In this document: in pieces, positions 35,910 to 46,115 of the stretch | Position numbering within the stretch: the first letter of the stretch is position 1 | Layout: every line of letters begins with the position of its first letter | DNA from: a virus | Length of the DNA: 47,660 nt | Reading direction: 5' to 3' (one strand) | IMG/VR virus record: IMGVR_UViG_3300037587_000820 | Location: 1 to 47,660 of that record | Translations under genes and position numbers: made by a program | Notes under the pieces: model-generated | Told to the model about the DNA's origin: nothing | The model's input: only the letters and a program-made list of their open reading frames with translations | The model's database searches: none

Positions 35910-36214
35910 TACTTCTCTCTGTTCTTACCCACCCATGCCTGAATTGAAAGCTGTGGGCGCACGCCATCATCAGCCCGCGTGTTCGTGATGAGCTTCTGGA
36001 ATGACACTTGCAGCGCCGAGAGGCTGGCCGCATCGGAAAGCTCCACCAAGATGGCGTCCTTAGTCAGCTCGCGTGTGTCCGTCTTGAAGCCGCTCACGGT
36101 GTCCCGCACGTACTGCGCCCTGGCCGCCATGCCCACCACCTGCGAAGAATCTCGCGTAGCGGCCTCCGCGTTGACGTGGAGGAGGATGTGTGAGACGAGG
36201 TCTGCAACCTTCAC
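35909..36214 (-). CDS. Hypothetical structural-type protein
   Basis: A 101-aa protein from a GTG at 36214, overlapping the small gene upstream (GTGA). Mixed helix/strand, with no recognised domain. Position in the tail/fibre cluster suggests virion assembly. Confidence 0.5.
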   Translation of the reverse strand: MKVADLVSHILLHVNAEAATRDSSQVVGMAARAQYVRDTVSGFKTDTRELTKDAILVELSDAASLSALQVSFQKLITNTRADDGVRPQLSIQAWVGKNREK

Positions 36215-36354
36215 TTCGTCTTCCCTCGTGACAGCTTAGCCAGCTTGCGGCGCATCTTCCGGTTCAGCCGAGGCGCGTTTGGCGAGTAGTCTAGCCGGTG
36301 CTCAGGCACGCCCAGCTTCGCGGCCAGTTCCGCGCGGGTCAGCGTGTCGCTCAT
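36211..36354 (-). CDS. Small basic protein
   Basis: A 47-aa gene. LTRAELAAKLGVPEHRLDYS resembles a short helix-turn-helix segment, followed by a very basic tail (NRKMRRKLAKLSRGKTK). It fits precisely between its neighbours, 4 bp after the fusion gene and overlapping the next GTG, which supports it as a real gene. Confidence 0.55.
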   Translation of the reverse strand: MSDTLTRAELAAKLGVPEHRLDYSPNAPRLNRKMRRKLAKLSRGKTK

Positions 36355-36358
36355 GGCG

Positions 36359-37972
36359 CTACTCTTTTCCCTCGTAGTATTCCATGTTCCTCTTCAGCCG
36401 CTCGTCATTCGGATGGGCCGAGAGCGCCTTTGCCCCGTACAGCCGCGCCTCCTCGGAACGCCCCAGCTTGTGCAAGCAGACAGCCAGGAGGTCGTACCGG
36501 CGCCAATCGTAGATGTCCAGGTCATCGAAGAAGCCTTTCGGGCCCGGCACTGTGGACGCCATGAACCACGTCGCCCCCTCTTCGTATCGCTGTTGCTCGT
36601 AGCGCAGCTTGCCCAGATAGTAGTAGCCCTCCGCCACCGTTGGGCACACCTCGATGGCCTTGAGGTACGCCTGCGCCGCCGCCTCTGCGTCCCCAAGCGC
36701 CTGCTGGCAGAGCCCGGCAATGAGGCACCCCCGCGCCCTCTGCACCGGCCAGGAGACGGGCGCCTGAAGCATGAGCCCCACCAGGCCGATTGCCTCGTGG
36801 TAGTGCCCCTTGTTGTGGTGCTCACGGGCCAGGTAGAAGAGGCTACGTTCCTCCGGTGCGCCCTCGATACTGAGGTTGCTTCGTAGCGCCACGAAGATGT
36901 CTGTGTGGTTGGGCCGGTCGCCGCTGGGCCTATTCAGGTGCTCAACCAGGATCTGCGGGGCCGCCGTCCTGACCGGGCCATTCAGCCAATTGTGAGCAGC
37001 GCCTTCCCAGCGCCACGTCCCGTTGTGCTTGTGAAGCATCTCTTGGCGAAGGAACTCCTTGAGGGGCGTGCCGGTTGCGTCGCGCTGAAAGATCAACTTG
37101 GGAGAGAGGCCGTCCTGCTTGCCCTCTTCTACGATGCCGCGAATAGCCTCCTTGCCTTCCAGTAGAATCTCGTCGGCGTCCTGCCAGTAGACGTACTGGC
37201 CTGAGCATAGACTCTCGGCGTAATTGCGGGCCGCCGCAAAGTCATCGACCCACGGGAAATGGCCAATCTTGGCACCGAAGGACTCGGCGATCTCGATGGT
37301 CTTGTCCGTCGAGCCTGTGTCCACAACGACCAACTCATCCCCGACGCCTCGTAGCGATTCGAGACACTGGCCCAGCAGCTCCTCTTCGTTCTTGGTGATG
37401 AGCACGACGGTGAGCTTGGGCCGGCCCGCTGGGTGCGCCGAGGCGATCACGTACCTGTCCGAGTAGGCGTGGCCGCACACCTCGCCGAAGGGTTGCAGCT
37501 TCTCGGTCATGCCGTTGAGGTGGAAGGTTCGGACATGCGCGGTGTCGGGCACGGCGTCGCCGTTGGGCGTAGTGACGATCAGGCGGCCGTCCGGCGCCAG
37601 GGCACGCTTCACCTTCTTGAGCAGCCTGGCCTCCGCGTCATCGTCCAGGTGTTCGAGCAGCTCGCCGAGAACGATGGTATCCCACGGACCCTTTGGGGTA
37701 GGCAGCCCTTCGCCCAGGAAGTCGCGGACGATGAACTGGGACGAGAAGCTAGGCGCACGCTCCTGGGCACGGCGGCAGGCTTCCCGCGAGAAGTCCACGC
37801 CCACATAGAAGGCTCGCCGCCCGTCGCCCAGCGCCGCTGCCAAGGCCCCATCACCGCAACCGACATCGAGCACCCGACCCCGGCAGAGCTCGGCAACGAA
37901 CTGGACGCGCTTCTCATCCACCGCGTACTCGCCCCGGTACACCTTGTCGTAATAGGCGGCGGTTTTCATCAT
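36359..37972 (-). CDS. Methyltransferase-glycosyltransferase-TPR fusion
   Basis: A 537-aa three-domain protein. Residues 1-185: class I SAM methyltransferase with [15 protein letters not shown] and [11 protein letters not shown]. Residues 187-400: GT2 glycosyltransferase with [31 protein letters not shown] and QDADEIL. Residues 400-537: TPR-like repeats ([19 protein letters not shown]). Such fusions occur in bacterial surface-glycan clusters. Here it lies between tail genes and overlaps the collagen-like gene's stop, so a virion protein may be its substrate. Confidence 0.82.
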   Translation of the reverse strand: MMKTAAYYDKVYRGEYAVDEKRVQFVAELCRGRVLDVGCGDGALAAALGDGRRAFYVGVDFSREACRRAQERAPSFSSQFIVRDFLGEGLPTPKGPWDTIVLGELLEHLDDDAEARLLKKVKRALAPDGRLIVTTPNGDAVPDTAHVRTFHLNGMTEKLQPFGEVCGHAYSDRYVIASAHPAGRPKLTVVLITKNEEELLGQCLESLRGVGDELVVVDTGSTDKTIEIAESFGAKIGHFPWVDDFAAARNYAESLCSGQYVYWQDADEILLEGKEAIRGIVEEGKQDGLSPKLIFQRDATGTPLKEFLRQEMLHKHNGTWRWEGAAHNWLNGPVRTAAPQILVEHLNRPSGDRPNHTDIFVALRSNLSIEGAPEERSLFYLAREHHNKGHYHEAIGLVGLMLQAPVSWPVQRARGCLIAGLCQQALGDAEAAAQAYLKAIEVCPTVAEGYYYLGKLRYEQQRYEEGATWFMASTVPGPKGFFDDLDIYDWRRYDLLAVCLHKLGRSEEARLYGAKALSAHPNDERLKRNMEYYEGKE

Positions 37973-39132
37973 GTGGGGTCAGCCTCTAGAGTCACGGTGC
38001 ATTGGGTGATCGTTGTGACCTCATCGATGTTAACCCGCATGACATCGCGGGCTGCCATCGTCGTTGTCCAGCCTGTGAGGGTCTGATCTTCGTCCTTGAC
38101 ACCACCGGCGATTTCCAGTTCATGGCCAGTACAGATTGAGTCAGCGTTGACAGGTGGATGGTTGGCATAGCTATCAACGAAGATGTCCACCTTGATGCTA
38201 CCACTTACGTCGGCCAGGAGCCGTCCGCGCTTCAAGGTGAGCGCCACGTTTGGCATGTCGATTGCTGGCCGGGGGCCGGTTTCGAGCACACTGCCGCCAC
38301 CGTCCATGACGATGAGGATCTTGCGCGTGCTAGCGCCCGTAGGTCCCGTCGAGCCTGTTGGCCCAGTGGGCCCGGTGGGCCCCGTTCCGGCAGTCCCGGA
38401 GGTTCCTTGCGCTCCAGTGGGCCCGGTCGGACCTGTTGGTCCTGTCGGTCCCGTCCCGCCCGTAGCACCGGCAGTCCCGACGGTGCCTTGAGAGCCTGTC
38501 GGGCCAGTGGGCCCGGTGGGGCCGGTCGCTCCCGCTGTACCGACAGTTCCTTGACTTCCGGTAGGGCCAGTGGGTCCCGTTGGGCCAGTTGCACCAGCCG
38601 TTCCTACTGTGCCTTGAGAACCTGTCGGGCCGGTAGGTCCAGTTGGTCCCGTACTACCCGTGGCCCCGGCTGTTCCTACCGTACCCTGTGATCCCGTCGG
38701 CCCCGTTGGTCCTGTCGGCCCGGTGGGCCCCGTTCCTGCCGTTCCCGCGGTTCCCTGGCTGCCTGTCGGGCCGGTAGGGCCAGTGGGTCCCGTTGGGCCC
38801 GTACCAGCCGTTCCGGCTGTCCCCTGTGATCCTGTCGGACCAGTTGGTCCGGTTGGTCCGGTTGGTCCGGTTGGGCCTGTTGGACCCGTAGCCCCTGTTC
38901 CCGCCGTCCCTTGAGCACCAGTCGGGCCTGTCGGCCCCGTAGCTCCTGTAGGGCCTGTTCCGGCAGTGCCGGAGGTTCCAGCAGTCCCCTGCGGCCCAGT
39001 GGGCCCGGTTGGCCCAGTAGGGCCGGTTCCGGCTGTCCCCGCCGTTCCCGCTGTCCCTTGTGATCCGGTTGGACCTGTGGGGCCGGTCGGGCCCGTACCA
39101 GTCGTAGCAGCATAGAAGTCCCAACCACTCAT
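37969..39132 (-). CDS. Collagen-like repeat fibre protein
   Basis: A 387-aa protein. Residues 13-266 are Gly-X-Y triplets, mostly GPT, with regular breaks of the form [13 protein letters not shown]. The last 121 residues (from [13 protein letters not shown]) form a globular beta domain that may trimerise and nucleate the triple helix. Gly-Pro-Thr collagen repeats are common in phage tail fibres and are often O-glycosylated in Gram-positive systems. The adjacent methyltransferase-glycosyltransferase is a natural candidate for modifying it. Confidence 0.85.
   Translation of the reverse strand: MSGWDFYAATTGTGPTGPTGPTGSQGTAGTAGTAGTGPTGPTGPTGPQGTAGTSGTAGTGPTGATGPTGPTGAQGTAGTGATGPTGPTGPTGPTGPTGPTGSQGTAGTAGTGPTGPTGPTGPTGSQGTAGTAGTGPTGPTGPTGPTGSQGTVGTAGATGSTGPTGPTGPTGSQGTVGTAGATGPTGPTGPTGSQGTVGTAGATGPTGPTGPTGSQGTVGTAGATGGTGPTGPTGPTGPTGAQGTSGTAGTGPTGPTGPTGSTGPTGASTRKILIVMDGGGSVLETGPRPAIDMPNVALTLKRGRLLADVSGSIKVDIFVDSYANHPPVNADSICTGHELEIAGGVKDEDQTLTGWTTTMAARDVMRVNIDEVTTITQCTVTLEADPT
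38335..39096 (-). repeat. Collagen-coding DNA repeat tract
   Basis: About 760 bp of imperfect 9-bp (Gly-Pro-Thr) repeats with about ten interrupting cassettes. Codon choice at the repeat varies, so it is protein-level rather than simple DNA repetition. Prone to slippage and recombination, so the copy number in an assembly may be unreliable. Confidence 0.85.
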
Positions 39133-39458
39133 TACGTCACCTCATCCCCATCGACAGTCACGGTCACTGCCGTAGCTGTGTCCGACTGGCCCACCAACGT
39201 AGCCCCGGCCTCCATGAACATCGTGCCCGTCCATTCCCAAAACGCCCCCTTTGGCAACCCCGCCCCCGGTGGCGTGATAAGATTGACATCAGCCACGCCG
39301 TCGCGCCACAACCTGAACGTCACCCTCCCACCAGTCGAGTTCACCACCGTCATGTGCTTCACGATGGCCTCGGTGCCACCAGGCACGGTGTAGATCGTCG
39401 TCGTCGCTGGATCAGCCGCGAGTTCTACCTGGGCGAGTTTCTTGTAGGTGTTCGTCAT
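39132..39458 (-). CDS. Beta-sandwich virion protein, hypothetical
   Basis: A 108-aa beta-rich protein ([40 protein letters not shown]). The pattern resembles small phage head-fibre or tail-decoration proteins. Its stop overlaps the collagen-like gene's start region; its start overlaps the large fibre gene's end. Confidence 0.6.
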   Translation of the reverse strand: MTNTYKKLAQVELAADPATTTIYTVPGGTEAIVKHMTVVNSTGGRVTFRLWRDGVADVNLITPPGAGLPKGAFWEWTGTMFMEAGATLVGQSDTATAVTVTVDGDEVT

Positions 39459-42292
39459 GACATTGCTATTATAAAGCTCGTGATGGCTGGCGCATCTCCG
39501 TCCTTAATGAGCAGGCCGTCTACCGTCACGCCTACGTCGGCCGTGAGGTCGTTGATGATGTCGATCATCAGGTAGTCTTCGCGCATCCGTGCCATGAGGA
39601 CTTCCGAAGCGCCGCCCAACGGGGTGATGAGGAAATCTAGGTCGGTGCCGGCAACATTGGGGCCGGCGGAGAAGTTCTCTCGGGCTATGCCGCGGATCAC
39701 CGCCCCATCAACAAAGCCGGAGCCAGTGTGCCCCTTAAAGTGGAACTCTCCTCCGACCAGGTCACCCGACTGGAGGGCTGCTGGAGTATCAATATCGCCG
39801 CGTGCTGTGTTCAGGTTAAAGGCTAGTCCAGGAATTGCTCTGTAATGACGGAGTTGGTACTGGAGAGCCGCTCCATCGGATTCCTGAGTGAACCCCGTCG
39901 TGGAAAACTGAACGTAGTCGTCCTCACCTGCCCAAGTGATCTTCAGCAGGCCGCTATCGGCTAGAACTAGGGGATTGCCAGCGTCACCTATTGAGTGGTG
40001 ATCGGGGTCCGCAAGCCCCACTAGGTTGCCGTGGTCAGTGACGCCCGCCACGTCTCCAGGTACTGCTGTGAACGCACTGAGCACCTGCGAGACGGTTCCA
40101 GTCCCCTCCTTGAAGATGAACCGACCGATGAAGATGCCATGAGCTGTGATGCGGCCGGGCACACTAGTAGGGAGGGTCTCGTTCTCAGCCTGAGCCTCGG
40201 TGGCGTAGTGGTTGGAGCCGTAGACCATCACCAGGTCGCCATCCAGTTCCATATACCACCAGAGGTTCAGCCACTTGTTATTGCCAGCAGTTTGCAGGCT
40301 GCCCACACCGCCTGAGCCGTTGTCATAGAGCGTGTCCGGCCAGGCCCCAATGCCTGCGTTTTCCTTGCCCTGAGAGGAGTATTCATCGAAGGTGCCGGCG
40401 CCGGCGGTGTCCACCTCGGAAATGGCAAACCTGTCCAGCGCCGTCCAGAGGCCGCCGGCAGTCACCTTGATATCGTTGCTGCCCTCGTCGGACAGGATGA
40501 GGCCCCCGCCCATGTTGTCGCGGGCGATGTGCATCGTCTCGTGGAACCGCTCGATGATCGTGTGGGAGGTGTCCCCAGCGTGATGCTCATGCTGGGCGAT
40601 GTGTATGTCACCGCCGTCAGCCACCGACTCCCTGACTACGACGGCCAGCTCGAAGTCGGTGAAGTGGTCGAGGTCGTCGCTATCCCGAACGACAGCCTGC
40701 GGATCGTTGGGATCGTTTAGTTCCACACCAATCCACTTGGTAGTACCAGCGTCGATGGGCTGGTCCGCAAGCTCCGGCCACTCGATGAACTTAAGCGTGG
40801 CGGTGGCAGAGGCGGATGCACGAAGCACACCCTGGCCGGCCGCAATGGTAACGGTGCCGTCCTCATTATCTGTAACCTGCCCACCGGAGAACCAGCCCGC
40901 CGAGCCAAACAGGGTGTTCGCGTCCTCCACGTCGTCGTAGGTCGGAGAGCCAATGTGCGGAAGCTCGACGGTGCTGGCGTTTATCGGGACGACAGGCGTC
41001 ATCGTTGGCCCGCTGTATTCGATCGCCCACTCAGGCGCATGGATATCGCTCACGTAGACGTTCGTCAGATCCAAGTCAACTGTGATGAAGGTGCCCGTAG
41101 GCGAGACGGTAGAGTACCCGAAGATCCCGTGGATGTAGATGTTGTCGTGGGGGGCTTGCGCCGTGCCTCCTCCTAAGTTGAGGAAGGCGCTGTCTACATG
41201 TGTGGTCCTAAGAACAATGTTCCTAAACGACCAGTCGTTACCTGTATCCGAAGCAGCGGGAGAGGTGAAGAGCGCCTCGTCTCCGCCGAAGTTGATCAGC
41301 AGATCGCTCCAATGGAACTCGTCTGGGCCATCCGCCGGAGTCGTTATCCCATTGTCAACCGTATAAAAGCCTCCCTGTACCCGCGCACTCTCAGTAGGAG
41401 TAGCGTTAACAGAGTCCCCATCCCACCAAGCAGTCATGGTGAGCTTGTTGTCAAAGGCTTCTAGGGAATCAATTGCGAGGGTTACGAGATTTCCTCCCAC
41501 CTGATAGAAGCCCGCCAGACCACCGGTGCAGTGCCGCACCCTAAGCTTGATCCTGCCCATCCCATCGCTTCCATCTTGGCGCACCAGATAGGCACGCCCC
41601 GGTACTGCGGGAAAGTCGCAGCTCTCGAAGGCCAGAATTCGTACCTCGTTGCCTCCGGTGTTGATGTCCAGCACAGCCTTACCGCTTGCGGGAGCAAGGC
41701 CAATGTTGCGGAAGACGAGTCGGCCCGCATCACCGCCACCAGCAGAATCCTGATCGAAGATGTCGTTGTTGCTCGTCGCAGTGATGACGACTGCGTAGCG
41801 GTCGGCAGCGGTGATGATGATCGATGCGCCTGTGCCCAGGCCACCAATGTCTATCTCCCCCTCAGTAATACTGCTAACCACCAGGATGGTCTTCTCACCG
41901 TTAGTGCTCGCAGACGTGATTGCGGCGGCTGTGGCGCCCGCCAGCGTGCTGTAGACGTTGAAGGTGAACCCATGGGGGGTTTTGACGGATTGGCCCTCAG
42001 ATCCTTCTCCTGACGCCACTATGGCGGCCCAGGCAGGGTCGACTAGGTAGTTGAACCAGAACGGGCCCCAACTCTGATCGATCGGGATGACTATCTGATA
42101 GAGCGGCGGGGTGTTGGCCGTGCGCGCATGGAAGGTCGCTGCGACCGTTAGGGAGAAGGACGCGATCCCCTGGTCGTTGGTCCGCGCCGTCGAGATGAAG
42201 GATCCATCTGAAGCAGCACGCGCCTCAACAACGATGCCCTTCAACGGCTGCGAAGTGTGAGGATCGAGGATGCAGACTTTCCGGTCAGCCAC
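39455..42292 (-). CDS. Large tail fibre/spike protein
   Basis: A 945-aa protein from a GTG at 42292. An N-terminal Ig-like/carboxypeptidase-regulatory-like domain (PLKGIVVEARAASDGSF and ASFSLTV) anchors a middle part with repeated short strands, possibly a beta-helix (about 130-430). The C-terminal part has QLRHYRAIPGLAFNLN and GVTVDGLLIKDGD. No lyase catalytic motif could be assigned. Probably host adsorption. Confidence 0.7.
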   Translation of the reverse strand: MADRKVCILDPHTSQPLKGIVVEARAASDGSFISTARTNDQGIASFSLTVAATFHARTANTPPLYQIVIPIDQSWGPFWFNYLVDPAWAAIVASGEGSEGQSVKTPHGFTFNVYSTLAGATAAAITSASTNGEKTILVVSSITEGEIDIGGLGTGASIIITAADRYAVVITATSNNDIFDQDSAGGGDAGRLVFRNIGLAPASGKAVLDINTGGNEVRILAFESCDFPAVPGRAYLVRQDGSDGMGRIKLRVRHCTGGLAGFYQVGGNLVTLAIDSLEAFDNKLTMTAWWDGDSVNATPTESARVQGGFYTVDNGITTPADGPDEFHWSDLLINFGGDEALFTSPAASDTGNDWSFRNIVLRTTHVDSAFLNLGGGTAQAPHDNIYIHGIFGYSTVSPTGTFITVDLDLTNVYVSDIHAPEWAIEYSGPTMTPVVPINASTVELPHIGSPTYDDVEDANTLFGSAGWFSGGQVTDNEDGTVTIAAGQGVLRASASATATLKFIEWPELADQPIDAGTTKWIGVELNDPNDPQAVVRDSDDLDHFTDFELAVVVRESVADGGDIHIAQHEHHAGDTSHTIIERFHETMHIARDNMGGGLILSDEGSNDIKVTAGGLWTALDRFAISEVDTAGAGTFDEYSSQGKENAGIGAWPDTLYDNGSGGVGSLQTAGNNKWLNLWWYMELDGDLVMVYGSNHYATEAQAENETLPTSVPGRITAHGIFIGRFIFKEGTGTVSQVLSAFTAVPGDVAGVTDHGNLVGLADPDHHSIGDAGNPLVLADSGLLKITWAGEDDYVQFSTTGFTQESDGAALQYQLRHYRAIPGLAFNLNTARGDIDTPAALQSGDLVGGEFHFKGHTGSGFVDGAVIRGIARENFSAGPNVAGTDLDFLITPLGGASEVLMARMREDYLMIDIINDLTADVGVTVDGLLIKDGDAPAITSFIIAMS

Positions 42293-42846
42293 TAGCTCAG
42301 CGCCCTTCCTTGGAGTTGCCGGCCTTCCCAGGCCAGACGCAGCACGAGATCCCTTCGCGTCAATAAATCATCCTCGAATAGGTCGATGACTTCGATTCCT
42401 CTGCTCTCCAGGAGGGTCCGCGCTACGAGGTCACGGCCGCGGTCAGCGGCTTGGAGGAGGTGATACCGCTCTCCCTGCACTCGCCAGCCCAGATTCTTGG
42501 ACGGGAAGAGGAAGTCCAGGACGAATCCTCCGAACTCCGTGCGGCCGCCGAGCAGAGGGTGCTGAAAGACGAAGTCGACTCCCTCTTTCTGCTTCTTCTC
42601 GAAGACGAGGAACTCGTAGCAGATGTACTCGGGCAAACTGCCGTTGGTCCGAAGATGCCAAGCCTCGAACCTACGAAGGAAGTCCTCATCCTCATTGGCC
42701 GGGATCTCAATGCTCGGAGGCGCAAGCGGGCGGATCTCCAGATCGGTACCCGGGACCCGAAAGCGGCGGTCGGGGAACGCAGTCGGAGGAAGCTCAGGGA
42801 CCAGAGGCTTCTGAGGAAGGGTTCTTCGTGCGACTCGTTGTGGCAT
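42292..42846 (-). CDS. PD-(D/E)XK nuclease-like protein
   Basis: A 184-aa protein. FVLDFLFPSKNLGWRVQGERYH has the Asp ... Q-x-E/E-x-Y arrangement of DUF559/Vsr-like PD-(D/E)XK nucleases, followed by a helix and VIDLFEDDLL near the C-terminus. The N-terminal 60 residues are Pro-rich. A nuclease-like fold among fibre genes is unusual. Start 2 bp after the upstream gene. Confidence 0.55.
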   Translation of the reverse strand: MPQRVARRTLPQKPLVPELPPTAFPDRRFRVPGTDLEIRPLAPPSIEIPANEDEDFLRRFEAWHLRTNGSLPEYICYEFLVFEKKQKEGVDFVFQHPLLGGRTEFGGFVLDFLFPSKNLGWRVQGERYHLLQAADRGRDLVARTLLESRGIEVIDLFEDDLLTRRDLVLRLAWEGRQLQGRALS

Positions 42847-42848
42847 CT

Positions 42849-45488
42849 CTAAGCTCTCACTGGCTCGAGGAATGTGATGGGGATCGTGTCGCGTGCCGTC
42901 GCCGCATCGCGGTAGTCATCTGCAACCACAGTGTAGTCCGCAATCTGCACCATGATGCCCGACTCCTTTTGGGGGATGACGAGCTTGACGAGGGTCTGCA
43001 TGTCCCGAATAGACTTGAGCCAGTCGTAGACCTTCTGGTGCGTAGCCACACCCGCCCAACCTCCCGTAGCACTCTTCTCCACCAGTGCATTGACGTCGAT
43101 CTCTCCCACCCACGTCTGCCGCAGCGGCGCCTTCTTCGCATAGACCAGCGTCGCCGCACGCATCTCGGGCGTCCGGTTGAGAGAGTAGACCTTCTTGTCG
43201 TCGTCGTGTGCCGCTGCCGCCGTTCCTCGCGCTCCCCGGGTCGCCCCCGTAACCGTTTCCGCGCTAGGGTCGGTCGTCTTCCCGGTGTACTCGATGACCT
43301 CATCCTCAATCTGGAGAACACCTACAGATGGCATATCGTCAGTCTCATCGACAGTGATGGTCTGGACAGAATCATTGATCCCCCCGTCCAAGAGAACATC
43401 GTGGATCCGCGTGACGTTGAACTTAAACTGCACCGTCCGGAACTCGATGCCGTTGTTGTCGCCGGCCGTATCGAACTGCATTGTGGTTGAGCCCCGAGCC
43501 GAAGCAGTCCCCAGCTCCGTCCAGCCCGCCGTCTCATCATCGTCCAAGCGGTAGGAGACGATGACCCGGGAGCCCGCCAGGGCCTCCTGCATGTCAATCT
43601 TGAGGTGGTGCAGCACACCGCTGATGTCTCGGAAGCCACCGTCCATCCATCCGGTGATGAACTCGTGATCGTCGTTGGAGCCTTCGACGGTGTCCTCGTT
43701 GCCGGCGAACTCGTCGATGCCGTCGATCGGGATGTGTCCGATCGCCGGGAGCATGTGGGAGTGGAGTTGGATTTGCAGTGTGGACGTCCTGACGATGGTG
43801 ACGGCCTGCCCGGCGCCTTCGGCAGCCAGAGTGCCCGTCGCTAGAGTAATCGTCCCTGCGACGACACTGACGATAGTGTAGGGGCTTCCACCGTCGTTGC
43901 TTGTGCTGCCGAAGACCTCGATGGTGTCCCCTGCTTCAAAGATGTCCAAGCCGCCGGCGGTTCGCGTGATCGTATCGGCCCCTCCAGCCCCATCGACGAA
44001 GGCGATGTCCGTCGCAGGGCCCACCAGCGCAGGCTTAGCGTGGCAGAGCACGTCCAGCGCGCGGCTGATCGGCGTCTGCGCGGAGACGGCCACTGCGACG
44101 TCGGCAGGGAAGCGGTCGATAAACGCCGCGATCGGGTTGGCCGTATGGGTGGCTGTCGTGTCCGTGACTTCGACCGGCTTGGAGAAGAGGGACCAGCCCG
44201 TCCCGTTGTAGACGAGAACCATAAAGCCTAGCGTCCCTGAGTTGGCGTACTCCGCGATGGCGTACAGGAAGCGGCCACCGTCAACGAGCCCTGTGATCCG
44301 ATAGCGGCCGTCACGGAAGCTATCGGGGACCCCGTCCTTGTCAAAGATACCGATCTTTCTCACCGTCTCACCGCCGGACGCCGAGTAGAGCCACACGTCC
44401 GTCCCATCGGTCACCGCCACAAACCCATTCCAGATGACGCCGTTCAGGAGGTAGTGGAAGTTGCCGATTGGGATATGGAACGCCATCTTCTGGGCAATGT
44501 CCAGGCCATAGAGCCCGCCATCGCCATAGTCGATGAAATACAGCGCTGGGACATTGCTCGACCAGTAGGCCGCTGCCTGCCCGATGAACCGGCAGACACT
44601 GTTGGGAATCCACAGCGGATCCTGGGGAGTCGACGCATCGATCGTCCAGTCGGTCAGATCACCATTATCCCCTGGCTCCACCTTCAACGGATCGGTGGAA
44701 AACATGAACCGGAAGGTCGTTTCCTGGGCAACGATGGCACGGCCGCCGAGAGCGCTCACAGTAGCCGGAATGGCGTCCCAAAGGAACCGCACTCCCTGGT
44801 TCCAATCCGGCGTAGCTGCACCTGGCCCATTGGCTCCTGCTGGCGCCCCTGTAAAGAAGTATCTCGACGTCGCTCCCGCCGCACCGGCATCAATTGTGAT
44901 GACGTAGAGCCGCCGGACACGGTCGGAGGGGCTGCGGTAGAGGAACATCCTCGTCATCTTCGTCGGCGGGGTGATGCTACTCGCCATGTTGATCTCTTTG
45001 CCCGCCGCACCGGAGGCCACCCACTTCGCCACGAGGGCCAGCGACGTCCGCGCCTCGTTCATCCGGTAGACCGAATCCCCGGCGCCGAGGTAGAGATAAG
45101 AACTTATCCCCGCTGCGTTTGAGTCGGCCGGAATGCCAACCGCCGCACCATCCAAGACTTCGGCAGAGAACTGCATCTTCGTCGGATCAGTGTCCGCGGC
45201 GACGCGATAGCGCTTAGGTGGGAGCGTGATGTGCCGGGAGCGCCTGAGGTCGACGCCACCAGGGTTATCCCAGTGGGTCCCTAGTGCCTCCCGGATGTCT
45301 AGGTTGTGGTGCCCGAATCCCGCCGAGAAGTCGTCTATGACGATGTAGAAGGCGTGTTGGCGGTCGTCGTAGTTGGCTCGCCCGATGCGTAGACCTGACA
45401 GCAGCTCCGAGACAGGCTTACCGGCAATTGGGCCTTTGAGGAGGAGCGTGGTGCCGTTGAGCGTAATGGAGTCGGCAGCATCAGCCAC
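42849..45488 (-). CDS. Large tail/baseplate protein
   Basis: An 879-aa protein from a GTG at 45488 behind GGGAGATGATGC. Beta-rich throughout, with propeller-like strands in residues 90-420 (SYLYLGAGDSVYRMNE, ALYFIDYGDGGLYGLDIA), an Ig-like region (about 500-560) and a C-terminal domain of unknown type. Position and size suggest tail tip or baseplate. Confidence 0.6.
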   Translation of the reverse strand: MADAADSITLNGTTLLLKGPIAGKPVSELLSGLRIGRANYDDRQHAFYIVIDDFSAGFGHHNLDIREALGTHWDNPGGVDLRRSRHITLPPKRYRVAADTDPTKMQFSAEVLDGAAVGIPADSNAAGISSYLYLGAGDSVYRMNEARTSLALVAKWVASGAAGKEINMASSITPPTKMTRMFLYRSPSDRVRRLYVITIDAGAAGATSRYFFTGAPAGANGPGAATPDWNQGVRFLWDAIPATVSALGGRAIVAQETTFRFMFSTDPLKVEPGDNGDLTDWTIDASTPQDPLWIPNSVCRFIGQAAAYWSSNVPALYFIDYGDGGLYGLDIAQKMAFHIPIGNFHYLLNGVIWNGFVAVTDGTDVWLYSASGGETVRKIGIFDKDGVPDSFRDGRYRITGLVDGGRFLYAIAEYANSGTLGFMVLVYNGTGWSLFSKPVEVTDTTATHTANPIAAFIDRFPADVAVAVSAQTPISRALDVLCHAKPALVGPATDIAFVDGAGGADTITRTAGGLDIFEAGDTIEVFGSTSNDGGSPYTIVSVVAGTITLATGTLAAEGAGQAVTIVRTSTLQIQLHSHMLPAIGHIPIDGIDEFAGNEDTVEGSNDDHEFITGWMDGGFRDISGVLHHLKIDMQEALAGSRVIVSYRLDDDETAGWTELGTASARGSTTMQFDTAGDNNGIEFRTVQFKFNVTRIHDVLLDGGINDSVQTITVDETDDMPSVGVLQIEDEVIEYTGKTTDPSAETVTGATRGARGTAAAAHDDDKKVYSLNRTPEMRAATLVYAKKAPLRQTWVGEIDVNALVEKSATGGWAGVATHQKVYDWLKSIRDMQTLVKLVIPQKESGIMVQIADYTVVADDYRDAATARDTIPITFLEPVRA

Positions 45489-45491
45489 GCA

Positions 45492-46115
45492 TCATCTCCC
45501 AGCCACCAATTTCGAGTTAGGCTTCACACGAAATTCTTGGGGGTGACGTGCAAGAAGCCCTTCCGAAAAGGCTAGGCTCTTCTGCGCCAACGCTAGGCGG
45601 GAACGATCGATGTCCAGCGATGGGTTCCCCGCCGACATGTAGCTCAGGGCGTAGTGGGTCGCCATCTCCGCAAGATACGCCTCCATCCCCGGATCCACCG
45701 TCTCCGTGAGCGCCGTGTAGAGCGCCGGCCGCTTCTGTCCAATCACCTTCATCAAGGTTCCCGACTGGGGCAAGGCCCAGCGGGTGTTGATGTAGAACGT
45801 CGGCGAGCCGCCGTCGATTCGGATCTCCCAGAAGGGGTGAGGGATGTGTTGGTCCCACATCGAGGGGGTGAACGTATCATTCTCCACGCGGAGACTGTTC
45901 ACGTAGGCGAAGGTCGCGGGAACGGCGTACTGCCAGGTGTTGTCCGCAAACTCAGTCGCCTCGTCATCCTCGAGGTGGATCAGCCAGCCTGAGCCACGAG
46001 CGACCTCCGCTGCCCGGTTGATAAAACCCTGCATCTGGCCGATCGAGATCTCAATGTGCTCGGACGGCCTGATCGTCTCGAAGATTCGATCAACGAGCGT
46101 CTGTACGGTGCTCAT
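45492..46115 (-). CDS. Virion protein, paralogue of 46112-46711
   Basis: A 207-aa protein. MSTVQTLVDRIFETI at the N-terminus, GWLIHLEDDEATEFADN and VDPGMEAYLAEMATHYALSY in the body, and a C-terminus with PQEF. It matches its upstream neighbour along the whole length. Size and position suit a head-tail connector or tail-completion subunit. Start overlaps the paralogue's stop (ATGA). Confidence 0.65.
   Translation of the reverse strand: MSTVQTLVDRIFETIRPSEHIEISIGQMQGFINRAAEVARGSGWLIHLEDDEATEFADNTWQYAVPATFAYVNSLRVENDTFTPSMWDQHIPHPFWEIRIDGGSPTFYINTRWALPQSGTLMKVIGQKRPALYTALTETVDPGMEAYLAEMATHYALSYMSAGNPSLDIDRSRLALAQKSLAFSEGLLARHPQEFRVKPNSKLVAGR

Noticed and set aside
36344-38086. Long plus-strand ORFs of 180 and 217 aa
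   Set aside because: Shadows of the methyltransferase-glycosyltransferase-TPR gene, which has clear domain motifs on the minus strand.
38158-38914. Plus-strand ORFs of 177, 102 and 84 aa rich in GPV
   Set aside because: Antisense translation of the collagen repeat tract gives repetitive frames automatically.
38335-39096. CRISPR array
   Set aside because: The regular repetition comes from Gly-Pro-Thr coding triplets; there are no constant repeats with unique spacers.
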